DNA from: Enterococcus_K sp051713825
Lineage (GTDB): Bacteria > Bacillota > Bacilli > Lactobacillales > Enterococcaceae
Assembly: GCF_051713825.1 (NCBI RefSeq)
Contig: NZ_JBIOQR010000001.1
Span: 3,950,530-4,014,529, forward strand
Length of the DNA stretch: 64,000 bases
Direction: 5' to 3'
Part shown: positions 7,242 through 16,520 of the stretch, piece by piece
Position numbering within the stretch: the stretch's first letter is position 1
Layout: every line of letters begins with the position of its first letter
Notes under the pieces: generated by a model
What the model was told of the DNA's origin: nothing
Database searches by the model: none
What the model saw: only the letters and a program-made list of their open reading frames with translations
Translations under genes and position numbers: made by a program

Positions 7242-8213
7242 TTATTGTTTTTTTGTTTCAAATAGTGGGCTGACTGGTTTGTTTTCATGGATACGTTTGA
7301 TTGCGTCACCCATCAAATCTCCCACGCTCACTTCGTCAATTTTATCAATCTTGCGTTCTTCTGGTAAGTTGATTGAATCTGTAACTACTAAACGTTCAAT
7401 CGCAGAATCTGCAATTCGTTGTAATGCAGGTCCAGATAATACAGGGTGCGTACATGAAGCATAAACACTTTTAGCGCCAGCTTCTTTTAAGGCATTGGCT
7501 GCAAGAGTAATTGTTCCAGCAGTATCAATCATGTCATCGATTAGGACACATGTTTTACCATCGACTTTCCCAATAATATTCATTACTTCTGCTACATTTG
7601 CTTTTGGACGACGTTTGTCGATAATTGCAATCGGTGATTTTAAGAATTCTGCTAATTTACGTGCACGGGTTACGCCACCATGGTCAGGTGAAACAACTAC
7701 CACGTCATCACCAGAGATTCCTTTTTCCAAGAAATAGTTTGCAATCAATGGCGCTCCCATCAAATGATCAACAGGAATATCAAAGAATCCTTGAATTTGT
7801 ACCGCATGTAAGTCAAGCGTTAACATACGAGTAGCTCCAGCCTTCTCAATCATGTTTGCAACTAATTTTGCAGTAATTGGCTCACGCGCGCGGGCTTTTC
7901 TATCTTGACGAGCATAACCGTAATAAGGCATGACAACGTTAATTGTTTTTGCGCTCGCACGTTTTAAGGCATCAATCATAATTAATAATTCCATCAAATT
8001 ATCATTGACAGGACTACTTGTTGATTGAATTACGTAGACATGAGCACCACGTATACTTTCTTCAATGTTTACTTGAATCTCACCATCGCTGAATTGATTT
8101 ACTGAAGATTTTCCTAACTCAACACCTACAGCTGCAGCAATTTTTTCGGCTAAAGGACGATTTGAATTGAGTGCAAAAATTTTCAATCTTGGATCAAAGT
8201 AATGTTTCGACAT
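7242..8213 (-). CDS. prs: Ribose-phosphate pyrophosphokinase
   Basis: A 323-residue cytoplasmic enzyme that makes PRPP from ribose 5-phosphate and ATP for purine, pyrimidine, histidine, tryptophan and NAD synthesis. It has the ATP-site flexible loop (YARQDRKARAREPITAK) and the PRPP-binding motif VLIDDMIDTAGT, within a two-domain type I phosphoribosyltransferase fold. I chose ATG 8213 (MSKHYFDP), five bases after GGAGG; an in-frame GTG at 8225 is inside the ribosome site. glmU lies directly upstream on the same strand, the common Bacillota order glmU-prs. Intermediate transcription signals between them (8226-8351) are not obvious. Confidence 0.97.
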   Translation of the reverse strand: MSKHYFDPRLKIFALNSNRPLAEKIAAAVGVELGKSSVNQFSDGEIQVNIEESIRGAHVYVIQSTSSPVNDNLMELLIMIDALKRASAKTINVVMPYYGYARQDRKARAREPITAKLVANMIEKAGATRMLTLDLHAVQIQGFFDIPVDHLMGAPLIANYFLEKGISGDDVVVVSPDHGGVTRARKLAEFLKSPIAIIDKRRPKANVAEVMNIIGKVDGKTCVLIDDMIDTAGTITLAANALKEAGAKSVYASCTHPVLSGPALQRIADSAIERLVVTDSINLPEERKIDKIDEVSVGDLMGDAIKRIHENKPVSPLFETKKQ

Positions 8214-8351
8214 GGGGACCTCCACTTTCTTTTTTGTTGATAAACGAGACTGTCTGAAAAAAACATTTTTTATTTCAACAAATTTCCAAACGATTCTTCC
8301 ATTTAAATAGTAGTCATTTTTGTCAAATAAATCAAGTTATTTATGGAAACT

Positions 8352-9725
8352 CTAATTTAGAAAAGGCATTCTTTTCGCATAGTTTTCCTTATTCTCTTGT
8401 TTGGCACGTGCAATCGCTAGTGCATATTCAGGGATGTCCTTTGTAATGGTTGAACCCGCAGCGATTGACGTATTGTTGGCAATCTCTAATGGCGCCACTA
8501 GATTTGCTGCTGAGCCGATAAAACTATGGTCACCGACATTCGTACGGTGTTTTTTCTTGCCGTCATAATTGACAAACACGACACCACAACCAACATTAAT
8601 CTCTTTGCCTAAAGTTGCATCACCAACATACGTTAAATGACCAACTTTGGTATTTTCACCCACCGTTGCATTCTTCACTTCAACAAAGTTACCGATATGA
8701 GCGCCTACTCCGATATCTGCTTTTGGACGTAAATGTGCGAAAGGACCAATATCTGCATTTGAATGAACAACGCTTTCCTCGATAGAAGAAGAGTAAATTT
8801 TCACCTTATCTTCAATCACACTGTCAACAATTTGTGAATTTGCTCCAATAAAACAATCTTCGCCGATAACCGTTTTTCCTTTGATATGAACGCCTGCTTC
8901 AATGATTGTATCAGAACCAATTTGAACGCCTTCATCAATATAGGTGTTGGCTGGATCAATAAATGAGACACCATTCATCATGTGCATCGTGTTAATTCGC
9001 GCGCGCATACTCTTATTGGCATTTGCCAAAGCCACACGGTCGTTTACACCTAGCGACTCTTCAAAACTATCCGTTTGGTAAGCTGCCACTGTTTTTCCTT
9101 CGTTTTTTAGAATCTCAATAATATCTGTTAGGTAATATTCCCCTTGAACATTATTCGTTCCAACTCTCGTTAATGCGTCAAACAAGGCTTCATTGTCAAA
9201 ACAATAGGTACCTGTATTAATTTCTTGGACACGTGCTTCTTCAATTGTCGCATCTTTTTGTTCCACAATTTTCTTAACAATTCCCACGTGGTCACGTAAA
9301 ATACGGCCGTACCCTGTTGGATCTTCTGCATGCGCGGTTAAAATAGTCGCACTAGCTTTTTTCCCTTGATGATATTCAAATAAATTGTTTAATGTTTCAG
9401 TTGTTAACAGTGGCGTATCTCCACTAATCACTAACGTCGTCCCTTTTTTCCCTTTAAGAAAAGGTTCTGCTTGTAGCACTGCATGACCTGTTCCTAATTG
9501 TTCTGCTTGTAACGCATATTGGCTACGATCGCCTAGCTGTTCTTTAACCATCTCAGCCCCATGGCCCACAATAGTAATGACTTCTGATGGTTTTGTTTCC
9601 ACTACACGGTTGATAATATGCTCCACCATTGGCTTTCCAGCTACTGGATGAAGAACCTTATATAATTTTGATTTCATACGAGTCCCCTTGCCAGCTGCAA
9701 GGATGATTGCATAACGAGTTTCCAT
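8352..9725 (-). CDS. glmU: Bifunctional UDP-GlcNAc pyrophosphorylase / glucosamine-1-P acetyltransferase
   Basis: A 457-residue enzyme that catalyses the last two steps to UDP-N-acetylglucosamine, the precursor of peptidoglycan and teichoic acids. The N-terminal uridylyltransferase domain (about 1-230) carries the nucleotide loop LAAGKGTRMKS. The C-terminal domain (about 250-450) is a left-handed beta-helix of hexapeptide repeats with acetyl-CoA-binding ends. Start ATG 9725 (METRYAII), seven bases after AGGAG; the upstream GTG frame is unlikely. Length matches the family. It lies between purR and prs on the same strand. Confidence 0.97.
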   Translation of the reverse strand: METRYAIILAAGKGTRMKSKLYKVLHPVAGKPMVEHIINRVVETKPSEVITIVGHGAEMVKEQLGDRSQYALQAEQLGTGHAVLQAEPFLKGKKGTTLVISGDTPLLTTETLNNLFEYHQGKKASATILTAHAEDPTGYGRILRDHVGIVKKIVEQKDATIEEARVQEINTGTYCFDNEALFDALTRVGTNNVQGEYYLTDIIEILKNEGKTVAAYQTDSFEESLGVNDRVALANANKSMRARINTMHMMNGVSFIDPANTYIDEGVQIGSDTIIEAGVHIKGKTVIGEDCFIGANSQIVDSVIEDKVKIYSSSIEESVVHSNADIGPFAHLRPKADIGVGAHIGNFVEVKNATVGENTKVGHLTYVGDATLGKEINVGCGVVFVNYDGKKKHRTNVGDHSFIGSAANLVAPLEIANNTSIAAGSTITKDIPEYALAIARAKQENKENYAKRMPFLN

Positions 9726-9991
9726 GAGTTCACTCCTAATTAGTTTTTTCACCTTTTATTCCTTATTCAGTGTATCGTAGCTACTGTATTTTTTCAACTA
9801 GACCCCTCTATTTTTCACAAAAATAAAATATTTACTTCTTCTCAGGGGAAAGGCGTTTCTGATATGGAAAACGGCGAACCTTTAGAATTGAAAATAAAAA
9901 CAAAAATTGACTAGACCAAAGTTATTTCTGAACCTGTCAGTGACTCTCTTCTGCTGGAAGAACAGAATCGTTTCTAGCTTAAAAAGGCAAT

Positions 9992-10033
9992 CAAAAAACC
10001 TGTGAAAAAATCGCGTAGACTCGTCTCACAGGT
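9992..10033 (-). terminator. Terminator of purR
   Basis: ACCTGTGA pairs with TCACAGGT on the minus strand, followed by TTTTTT, 30 bases after the purR stop. Confidence 0.8.
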
Positions 10034-10063
10034 ACTAAAAAATTGGGTACAAATACGTTTGAA

Positions 10064-10888
10064 TTAGTTATTTTCGTTAAAGTAGTTCCCTGGAACCACT
10101 GAGATGGTTTTGGTTTGGGTATCGACATCTTCAACATAAAGTAACGAAGTATAATCGTCAATCGCTCGTGTGCCATGGAATTTAGATTCAGCAAAAACAG
10201 TAATACCCACCAATTCTGCTTCGAACTCTTCAATCAAACTCTTCATCCCATTGACCGTGCCGCCACCTTTCATAAAATCATCGACGACTAAAACACGAGA
10301 GCCTCGTTTTAAGCTGCGTTTTGAAAGCTCCATTTTTTCGATTCGTTCAGAAGAACCCGAAACATAATTTACACTAACGGTTGAGCCTTCTGTAATTTTC
10401 GAATCTCTACGAACAATCACAAAAGGAACATTTAAATAATAAGAAACAGCTTGAGCAATCGGAACGCCTTTTGTTGCAACGGTCATTACCGCGTCTATTG
10501 GTTTTCCTGAGTATTTTGAAGCAATAATTCGTCCAACTTGACGAAGCATTTCTGGCTCACCCAAAAGATCAGAAAGATAGACGTACCCACCAGGTAAAAG
10601 ACGATCTTGCTCTGATAAGCGATCAGCTAAAGACGTAATATACTCCTTAGCTTCCTCATAAGATGTCTCAGGAAGGAATTGAACGCCACCTGCAGCACCA
10701 GGAATTGTTTCTAAGAGGCCTGTTCCTCTTTCTCTAAATGTTTTTTTAATAATTGCTAAATCTTCACTAATTGATGACTTTGCTGATTCATATCGTGCAG
10801 CAAAATAAGTTAATGAAACCAATTCATGAGGATGATTAAGTAAATATTGCGTCATATCAATTAATCGTTCACTTCGACGAACTTTCAC
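10064..10888 (-). CDS. purR: Purine operon repressor
   Basis: A 274-residue PRPP-responsive repressor of the Bacillus PurR type. A winged-helix N-terminus (KVRRSERLIDMTQYLLNHPHELVSL, with SAKSSISEDL as the recognition region) is fused to a phosphoribosyltransferase-like domain carrying the PRPP motif VLVVDDFMKGGGT. It represses purine synthesis and transport genes when PRPP is low. I place the start at GTG 10888 (MKVRRS): AAGGAG lies nine bases upstream, while the TTG at 10897 abuts it. The upstream gap holds CGAA-type half-sites (CCGAATA near 10940) that could be an autoregulatory PurBox, but this is weak. Confidence 0.95.
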   Translation of the reverse strand: MKVRRSERLIDMTQYLLNHPHELVSLTYFAARYESAKSSISEDLAIIKKTFRERGTGLLETIPGAAGGVQFLPETSYEEAKEYITSLADRLSEQDRLLPGGYVYLSDLLGEPEMLRQVGRIIASKYSGKPIDAVMTVATKGVPIAQAVSYYLNVPFVIVRRDSKITEGSTVSVNYVSGSSERIEKMELSKRSLKRGSRVLVVDDFMKGGGTVNGMKSLIEEFEAELVGITVFAESKFHGTRAIDDYTSLLYVEDVDTQTKTISVVPGNYFNENN

Positions 10889-11002
10889 ACAATTCAACTC
10901 CTTTTCATATTTTATCGTTTCTCATTATAAGGCTTTATCCGAATAATATCGAGTATTTTCTGAATATTTTTCAAAAAAGTGGCGTATTCATTAAAATTAC
11001 CA

Positions 11003-11035
11003 AAAAAAAAGAGAAAAACTTTCGCTTTTCTCTAC
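11003..11035 (-). terminator. Terminator of the adcACB operon
   Basis: AGAGAAAA pairs with TTTTTCTCT on the minus strand and is followed by a long T-run. It overlaps the end of the adcB frame. Confidence 0.8.
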
Positions 11036-11880
11036 TTTTTCAAATGTTTTTTTCGTTGAAGTACGATTATTAACTTTCGAATGAGACTCACAACTAAGAA
11101 TAAGCCAATGAATACGAGCGTAATTGTCGCTCCAGGTGGTGTTTCCCAATAGAAGGATCCTGTTAACCCACTTAGCATGCCAATAAAACCAATCACGACA
11201 CTAATGGCAATCACTGCATTAAAACTTTTACCTAATCTCATCCCAATAGCTGCTGGTAAAACCATAATCGCAGAAATAAGAAGAGCCCCTGCAATTGGAA
11301 TCATCACCGCAATCGCTACGCCTGTCACTACATTAAACATCATGGACATCCATTGAATCGGTAGCCCATCAACATGGGCTGCATCTTCATCAAAAGTTAA
11401 GACATACATCGGTCGTTTGAATAAAAAGAATAAAGCAGCAATTAAAACAAATAATATCCCTAAAAAGACCACTTGTCCTGTAGTAATCGTGATGATTGAA
11501 CCAAATAGATACGATTGGATGCTTGTTGCCGAATTGCCTCCACTAAACTGCATTAAGACTAAAGCTAAGGCCAATCCACCCGACATAAGAATAGCAATCG
11601 CAATCTCTGAATACGTTCGATAGATCATTCGTAAATATTCCAAAATAATCGCTGCGATAATGACCACGATTAAGGTTGTCACATCTGGATTCCAGTTAAG
11701 AAAAAAACCTAGAGCAACTCCAGCTAATGACACATGGGAGAGGGTGTCAGCCATAAGTGATTGTCGACGAATTACTAGAAAAACACCCAACATTGGTGCA
11801 ATCCCTGAAATGAAGATCGCCGCGATAAAAGCTAAACGCATAAATCCATAGTCTAGGAATTCATATGAAAACAACGCCAT
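11032..11880 (-). CDS. adcB: Zinc ABC transporter permease
   Basis: A 282-residue membrane protein of the ZnuB/AdcB (ABC-3) family with about eight to nine transmembrane helices. The family signature region (GLALALVLMQFSGGN, then SAIMVLPAAIGMRL) is present. It forms the channel for the zinc-binding lipoprotein AdcA and the ATPase AdcC. The start overlaps the end of adcC by 28 bases, so translation is probably coupled. It is the last gene of adcA-adcC-adcB, and zinc-dependent control is expected from the operator-like palindromes upstream of adcA. Confidence 0.92.
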   Translation of the reverse strand: MALFSYEFLDYGFMRLAFIAAIFISGIAPMLGVFLVIRRQSLMADTLSHVSLAGVALGFFLNWNPDVTTLIVVIIAAIILEYLRMIYRTYSEIAIAILMSGGLALALVLMQFSGGNSATSIQSYLFGSIITITTGQVVFLGILFVLIAALFFLFKRPMYVLTFDEDAAHVDGLPIQWMSMMFNVVTGVAIAVMIPIAGALLISAIMVLPAAIGMRLGKSFNAVIAISVVIGFIGMLSGLTGSFYWETPPGATITLVFIGLFLVVSLIRKLIIVLQRKKHLKK

Positions 11881-12533
11881 GGTGAATCCTCCTTTCGAAC
11901 CAACCGAATTTGCCGATCCGCATATTCTTTAATATCTTCATGGTCATGTGTAATCATCAAGATTGATTTACCATGATCATGCGCATTATGACGTAGAAGA
12001 CGATAGAAATCCTTACGCGATTGTTCATCCATTCCGGTTGTTGGTTCATCAAGAATAAACAAATCAGGGTCTGTCGCAAAAATTCTAGCCAAACTAATTC
12101 GTTGTTTTTGCCCACCTGAAAGCTCGCCGATTCGTTTATGACGCATTTCCCACATACCGACAGCCTGTAACGCCTTTTCTACATGCAAATGGTCTTTTTG
12201 GGTTAAGGGTTTGAACCAACGTCCTCTTGGGAAACGCCCTGAACGAACTAATTCTAAGACTGTACTAGGAAATCCGGCATTAAATGACGCAACTTGTTGG
12301 GGAATATAACCTATTGAAAGCTTTTGTCCTTCTGTGTTTTTCTCAGCTATGTTAATTGTTCCTTTTGTTGGTTTTAATAGGCCGAGCGTTGATTTTATGA
12401 GCGTCGATTTAGCGGCGCCATTTTCACCTGTTAAAATAACAAATTCACCTGAATCAACATGATAGGAAACATTCTCTAAGACAGGTTCATCATCATAATA
12501 AAAGGTTAATTCATCTACTTCTATATAACGCAT
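11853..12533 (-). CDS. adcC: Zinc ABC transporter ATPase
   Basis: A 226-residue ABC ATPase. The Walker A is GENGAAKST (about residues 36-44), with alanine at the position usually held by glycine, a variant seen in AdcC/ZnuC proteins. The signature is LSGGQKQR, the Walker B is LFILDEPT, and a switch histidine lies in MITHDHED. It powers uptake through AdcB. It lies 39 bases downstream of adcA and overlaps adcB. Confidence 0.93.
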   Translation of the reverse strand: MRYIEVDELTFYYDDEPVLENVSYHVDSGEFVILTGENGAAKSTLIKSTLGLLKPTKGTINIAEKNTEGQKLSIGYIPQQVASFNAGFPSTVLELVRSGRFPRGRWFKPLTQKDHLHVEKALQAVGMWEMRHKRIGELSGGQKQRISLARIFATDPDLFILDEPTTGMDEQSRKDFYRLLRHNAHDHGKSILMITHDHEDIKEYADRQIRLVRKEDSPWRCFHMNS

Positions 12534-12572
12534 TCTAGCGGCCTCCCTTCTACTTTACTAACACTTTATAGT

Positions 12573-13544
12573 TTACTGAATACTTTTCTGCAAGGCGTTT
12601 AAGTTCTCTTGCATCACCGTGATATAGGTTTCGCCTTGTTCCATTTGTTTATCCGTTAAACTTTCTAATGGATTCAGCACTTCTAACATAACACCAGTTT
12701 CATTGGATAGGGTTTCAGCGACCTTAGAAGAGGCATTCTCTTCAAAATAGATGACCTTAACTTTATTTTCTTCTACGTAGTGCTTCAGCTCAGCTAGTCG
12801 ACTAGGTGAAGGTTCTTGGTCCGGCGAAACACCTGAAATTGCTTCTTGAGTTAACCCATATTGTTTGGCTAAATAACCAAACGCCGCATGCTGTGTGACA
12901 AAGGTTTTATTCTTGGCCGTTTGAAAAGCGATTTGAAATTCCTTATCTAATTCTTCTAGCTTAGCAGTGTAAGCTGCCGCATTTTTTTCAAAAATTTCTT
13001 TTTTCTCTGGATATTTTTCACTTAATTGCTGACTAATATTCGCCACTTCTTTGACTGCTAACGCAGGATCTAGCCAAACATGTGGATCTAACTCATGTGA
13101 ATGGCCTGACTCTTCTCCTTCATGGTCATGGGCTTCTTCTCCCTCATGGTCATGATCTTCCGCCTCATGATCATGACTGCCCTCTCCACTTTCAAGTTCA
13201 ATCGTACTTGCCGCTTCAATCAGCAAATGATCTTTTAGATTTTTTTCGACATTTGGGACCCACGTTTCAAACTCAGCACTATTGTAGACAAACGCATCCG
13301 CATCGCTAATTTTGGCCAAATCTTTGGCGCTCGGTTCGTAGTCGTGAGGTTCTGTCCCTGCTGGAATCAGTAACTCTACCTCCCCTTCGTCACCAACAAT
13401 ATTTTTGGTGAATTCATACATTGGATAAAAGGTCGTCATCACTTGGAGCTTATCCGAATCTGCTTCTGTTTTTTCTTTATTACCACAAGCTGTTAATACT
13501 AGCACACCTGCTAATAAACTAACCAATAATTTCACTTTTTTCAT
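12573..13544 (-). CDS. adcA: Zinc-binding lipoprotein
   Basis: A 323-residue ZnuA/AdcA-type substrate-binding protein. The lipobox LTAC, with Cys20, is followed by a cluster A-I solute-binding fold. A histidine- and acid-rich flexible loop (several DHE and HDHE repeats, about residues 123-152) is typical of zinc rather than manganese binders. Other likely ligands lie in EPHDYEPS, HELDPHVWLDP and THAAFGYLAKQYG. It lacks the extra ZinT domain of streptococcal AdcA. It heads the operon adcA-adcC-adcB; Zur-like palindromes lie 37-155 bases upstream. Confidence 0.93.
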   Translation of the reverse strand: MKKVKLLVSLLAGVLVLTACGNKEKTEADSDKLQVMTTFYPMYEFTKNIVGDEGEVELLIPAGTEPHDYEPSAKDLAKISDADAFVYNSAEFETWVPNVEKNLKDHLLIEAASTIELESGEGSHDHEAEDHDHEGEEAHDHEGEESGHSHELDPHVWLDPALAVKEVANISQQLSEKYPEKKEIFEKNAAAYTAKLEELDKEFQIAFQTAKNKTFVTQHAAFGYLAKQYGLTQEAISGVSPDQEPSPSRLAELKHYVEENKVKVIYFEENASSKVAETLSNETGVMLEVLNPLESLTDKQMEQGETYITVMQENLNALQKSIQ

Positions 13545-13580
13545 TTGATTTCCTCATACTTTCCTCTCAATCATTCGGCA

Positions 13581-13600
13581 AATCGGAAAATTACGATTTG
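13581..13600. promoter_or_regulatory. Zur-like operator, proximal
   Basis: AAATCGGAAAATTACGATTT, with matching outer arms AAATCG/CGATTT. It is close to the Bacillus Zur box (AAATCG, nine bases, CGATTT) but with eight central bases. It lies about 37 bases upstream of the adcA start. Confidence 0.6.
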
Positions 13601-13645
13601 AAGAACAAAAACTAATTTAGCAGAGTCTTACCCTTTCGTCAATAG

Positions 13646-13666
13646 AAATCGGAAAATTTCCGATTT
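13646..13666. promoter_or_regulatory. Zur-like operator, distal, perfect palindrome
   Basis: A perfect 21-bp palindrome with 10-bp arms AAATCGGAAA and TTTCCGATTT around one base, which matches the spacing of the Bacillus Zur box. A half-copy AAATCGGAAAA follows at 13686-13696. Together with the proximal site this points to a Fur-family Zur regulator rather than the MarR-type AdcR of streptococci. Confidence 0.7.
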
Positions 13667-13729
13667 AGAGAAATGATTTCCTAATAAATCGGAAAACACA
13701 TGAAAAAACCTTCATTTTACGAAAAAAGC

Positions 13730-13845
13730 GAGGTTGGGATAGACGTATTTCACTCTGAGAAATAAGAGGGTGTTATTTCTGTACCCACCGTTCATTTAGA
13801 TAAAAAGAGATTGAAGCATAACTTTATAAGTTATGTCCCAATCTC
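13730..13845 (+). repeat. Dispersed intergenic hairpin repeat, copy 2
   Basis: GAGGTTGGGATAGACG, then CACTCTGAGAAATAAGAG, then TATTTCTGTACCCACCGTT, closing with a second hairpin in which GCATAACTT pairs with AAGTTATG, ending in CCCAATCTC. This is a shorter, diverged copy of the family at 6077 and 39285. Confidence 0.65.
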
Positions 13846-13916
13846 AAACTCAAGCCTTTTTCTGTACTATCATCTCTACCTTCTGAATCACTCTATTGAG
13901 CTATTCAAAAACATGT

Positions 13917-14840
13917 CTAGCGATTAATTGAACGTGCCATGCGAGCCACTGTATGACGTTTCCCACGAATCGCGTCTGATAACTCTTTGATATTTTCAAT
14001 ACCCACTAAGCCCATGTTGGCATCCCCAATATGTTGAATATCGACACCCAAGACTTTATTTCTGATGCCAATCTGACGTACAACATCAGGCTGCGCACTT
14101 TCTTGTGACGTACCGATTGCGCTCATCACCAATTTTCCATTTGCATGAGCTAGATCAACAACTTCTTTGACCTGTTCATCTGTGATTCCCCAAACAGTGC
14201 CAACTGCTGGTACTAGAATAATATCGGCACCGGCTTCAATAAACTGTTTAGCAGATTCAATACTAACAACTGGCTCATCGACTCCTGCACTATGCATTTT
14301 CCCAGCAATAATTACGCCGTCAAAATGTTCTTTAGCAATTTTAACATTTTTGGCAATCAGATCGTTAGTCACTCCAGTTCCTGGATTTCCTGTTAATAAA
14401 ATGAAATCTAGGCCTAATTGGTTGGCTTTTTTGAACGTTTCAACTGAGGCTTGGCGCCCTGGAGCAATTTCTACCTTCGTTGATTCAAGTTTAGCCTGTT
14501 CATCGACCGGTTCAACGTTCATTCCGATTGGTAAGCCCACTAACTCTTTCAAACGGTTAACCACGTCATCATTTGGAATACATGTTTCCGCACTATTTTG
14601 TCCTTCATAAGCCGCTACTACGATTGGGTGATTCACATCAAATACATTTAATAAAATCATGTCCGCGCCATAAGCCTTCGATAACTCAGCACAAGTGATA
14701 TCTCCTGCAACAGAGGCTTGAACCACGACGTTTTCACTAAGAACTACGCGCCCTTCACTAGCCTTTATGCTTTGAAATAATTCCTCTTTCGTCATTTGTT
14801 TGATTTCTTTTGATGTTGCGCTGATTAATCTTTGTACCAT
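13917..14840 (-). CDS. TIM-barrel protein of unknown function (DUF7916-like)
   Basis: A 307-residue cytoplasmic protein with repeated beta-alpha units typical of a TIM barrel: GADMILLNVFDVNHP, GLDFILLTGNPGTG, FDGVIIAGKMHSAG and GADIILVPAVGTVWG. Similar proteins in Lactobacillales are often labelled haloacid dehalogenase-like or PEP-phosphonomutase-like, but the haloacid dehalogenase motif is absent. Start ATG 14840 behind GGAGGAG. It stands alone between dispersed repeat copy 2 and the ispE terminator. Substrate unknown. Confidence 0.7.
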   Translation of the reverse strand: MVQRLISATSKEIKQMTKEELFQSIKASEGRVVLSENVVVQASVAGDITCAELSKAYGADMILLNVFDVNHPIVVAAYEGQNSAETCIPNDDVVNRLKELVGLPIGMNVEPVDEQAKLESTKVEIAPGRQASVETFKKANQLGLDFILLTGNPGTGVTNDLIAKNVKIAKEHFDGVIIAGKMHSAGVDEPVVSIESAKQFIEAGADIILVPAVGTVWGITDEQVKEVVDLAHANGKLVMSAIGTSQESAQPDVVRQIGIRNKVLGVDIQHIGDANMGLVGIENIKELSDAIRGKRHTVARMARSINR

Positions 14841-15100
14841 AGTTGACTCCTCCGTTTTATCCTATTCTTTTGTTAAGCTTGAACATCTGCCACTCACTAT
14901 AATGATTGGATAAACGTTCTTCTCCTCAAAATAAATGAATTGAACTGTGCACGCACTCTTCTTACATTCATACTAGTCGCAAGAACCATGCCAAAATTAG
15001 ACTAGACCAAAACGGCCAATTCACACCGCATAGGTCTATACAGATTTTACACACTTAGCGTCTGCTTTTCCTACACACTAATTTTTGCGTGTAATACAAC

Positions 15101-15177
15101 AAAAAAGACCTCCTCTACGAAAGTTAAAAAAATGCTCACTGCCTCTCTTTTAACTTTCGTCAGAATGATGTCTTTTT
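15101..15177. terminator. Large hairpin terminator after ispE
   Basis: The 12-bp perfect stem CGAAAGTTAAAA/TTTTAACTTTCG lies inside an outer pair AAAAAAGAC/GTCTTTTT, giving a T-run on either strand. The rest of 14841-15258 shows no gene. Confidence 0.7.
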
Positions 15178-15258
15178 GATTCTATCATTTCGGTTGACTA
15201 GTCTTTGTCGATCTGGTGTTTAATCCAGGGAGTCGTCTACCGCTCTTCATTCAACCGT

Positions 15259-16110
15259 TTATTTTAACGTCCGAACGATATAAACTTCATCGCAAAACCC
15301 TTTTAAGCCGTTATAAATTCTTTGTGCTCTCGAATGCTGCTGGCACAAAGCATACACAGTCGGACCACTGCCACTCATCAGCGTTGCATCTGCGCCGTAT
15401 TTTAACATACGATCTTTAATTTGCTGAATAATCGGATGACGTTTGATGGTGATAGCCTCTAAACTATTGCCGACCACCTGTGTCATTCGTTGGTAATCAT
15501 TGTCATAAATAGCAGATTGTAATTCCGCAATATCGGGATGATGCAGCTCTTCCATGTTGACCTCTTTGAAGACTTTCCCCGTTGAAACACTCATCCGTGG
15601 CTTCACTAAAACAACCCAGCATTGAGGCATATCAGGAATCGGCGTTACCTTTTCCCCTTTGCCCGTAATTAGCGCTGTTTTTCCGTAGACACAGTAAGGT
15701 ACATCCGTCCCAACTTCCATGCCGATATCTGCCAGCTCCTCCAAAGACAAACCTAAATTCCACAGTCGGTTTAACCCACGAAGGGCTGCCGCACAGTCCG
15801 TACTTCCGCCGCCTAACCCTGCTGCGACAGGAATACTTTTTTTAATAGAGACTCTTACCCCTTGATCGATTCCGTAACGTGTTTTAAGTAACATGGCCGC
15901 TTGGTACACATGATTTCTTTCATCTACAGGCAAAAAAGCCCGATTGGTTTCAATAATAATTTTATCTTCAGCGATTTCTTCAATAGTTAGTCGATCAGCT
16001 AAATCTACACTAGACATAATCATTTCTAACTCGTGATAGCCGTCCGACCGTTTATGCAACACATCCAGTCCAAGATTAATCTTCGCCGGCGCTTTCTCTA
16101 TGATTTCCAT
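15259..16110 (-). CDS. ispE: 4-diphosphocytidyl-2-C-methyl-D-erythritol kinase
   Basis: A 283-residue GHMP kinase that phosphorylates CDP-ME in the non-mevalonate isoprenoid pathway. It has the substrate motif APAKINLGLDVL, the ATP loop PVAAGLGGGSTDCAAALR (about 93-110) and the C-terminal SGSGPTVYAL. Start ATG 16110 (MEIIEKAPAKINL) gives the usual family N-terminus; ATG 16122 would add four residues. Enterococci also make isoprenoids by the mevalonate pathway, so an isolated ispE without the rest of the pathway nearby is a known oddity of this group; other MEP genes are not in this window. Confidence 0.93.
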   Translation of the reverse strand: MEIIEKAPAKINLGLDVLHKRSDGYHELEMIMSSVDLADRLTIEEIAEDKIIIETNRAFLPVDERNHVYQAAMLLKTRYGIDQGVRVSIKKSIPVAAGLGGGSTDCAAALRGLNRLWNLGLSLEELADIGMEVGTDVPYCVYGKTALITGKGEKVTPIPDMPQCWVVLVKPRMSVSTGKVFKEVNMEELHHPDIAELQSAIYDNDYQRMTQVVGNSLEAITIKRHPIIQQIKDRMLKYGADATLMSGSGPTVYALCQQHSRAQRIYNGLKGFCDEVYIVRTLK

Positions 16111-16520
16111 TCGCTCACCCATTCGCTCATTCTAAATAATCGTCAGTATTCTATCACAGCCGCGAGAAAAAGTATAGCACCCCGCCAGACTTAGGTCTTA
16201 ACGCTCTGTGAAGACAGTGATTATTTGAAAAGATGTTGCTTTAAATTTCTCTATGATTTTCAGACAATACGCGACAGCTCATTTTTATGAAAGTCAGCTG
16301 ACTGTCTGTCCTCTCCTTATAGTCCTTCTACTTAAATACTACCAAAAACCAAACATAAAGGGAAACGTTCTCGCCATTTTATAAGAAATTTGACGAAATA
16401 AAAAAGGTCTCCTTACGTCTTATTCTCTATTTTAAAAGTAGGCTTTCAATGGCTTTCAGGGGAAAATGTGATAAACTTGACTATGTAAATAAAAACAACA
16501 AAAAGTGTTGGTGAAAAAAT
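16111..16520. other. Intergenic region, no gene seen
   Basis: About 400 bases between divergent ispE and the DUF1275 gene. I see a small palindrome GTCAGCTGAC near 16300 and a possible -10 (GATAAA near 16472) for the downstream gene, but nothing definite. Confidence 0.4.
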
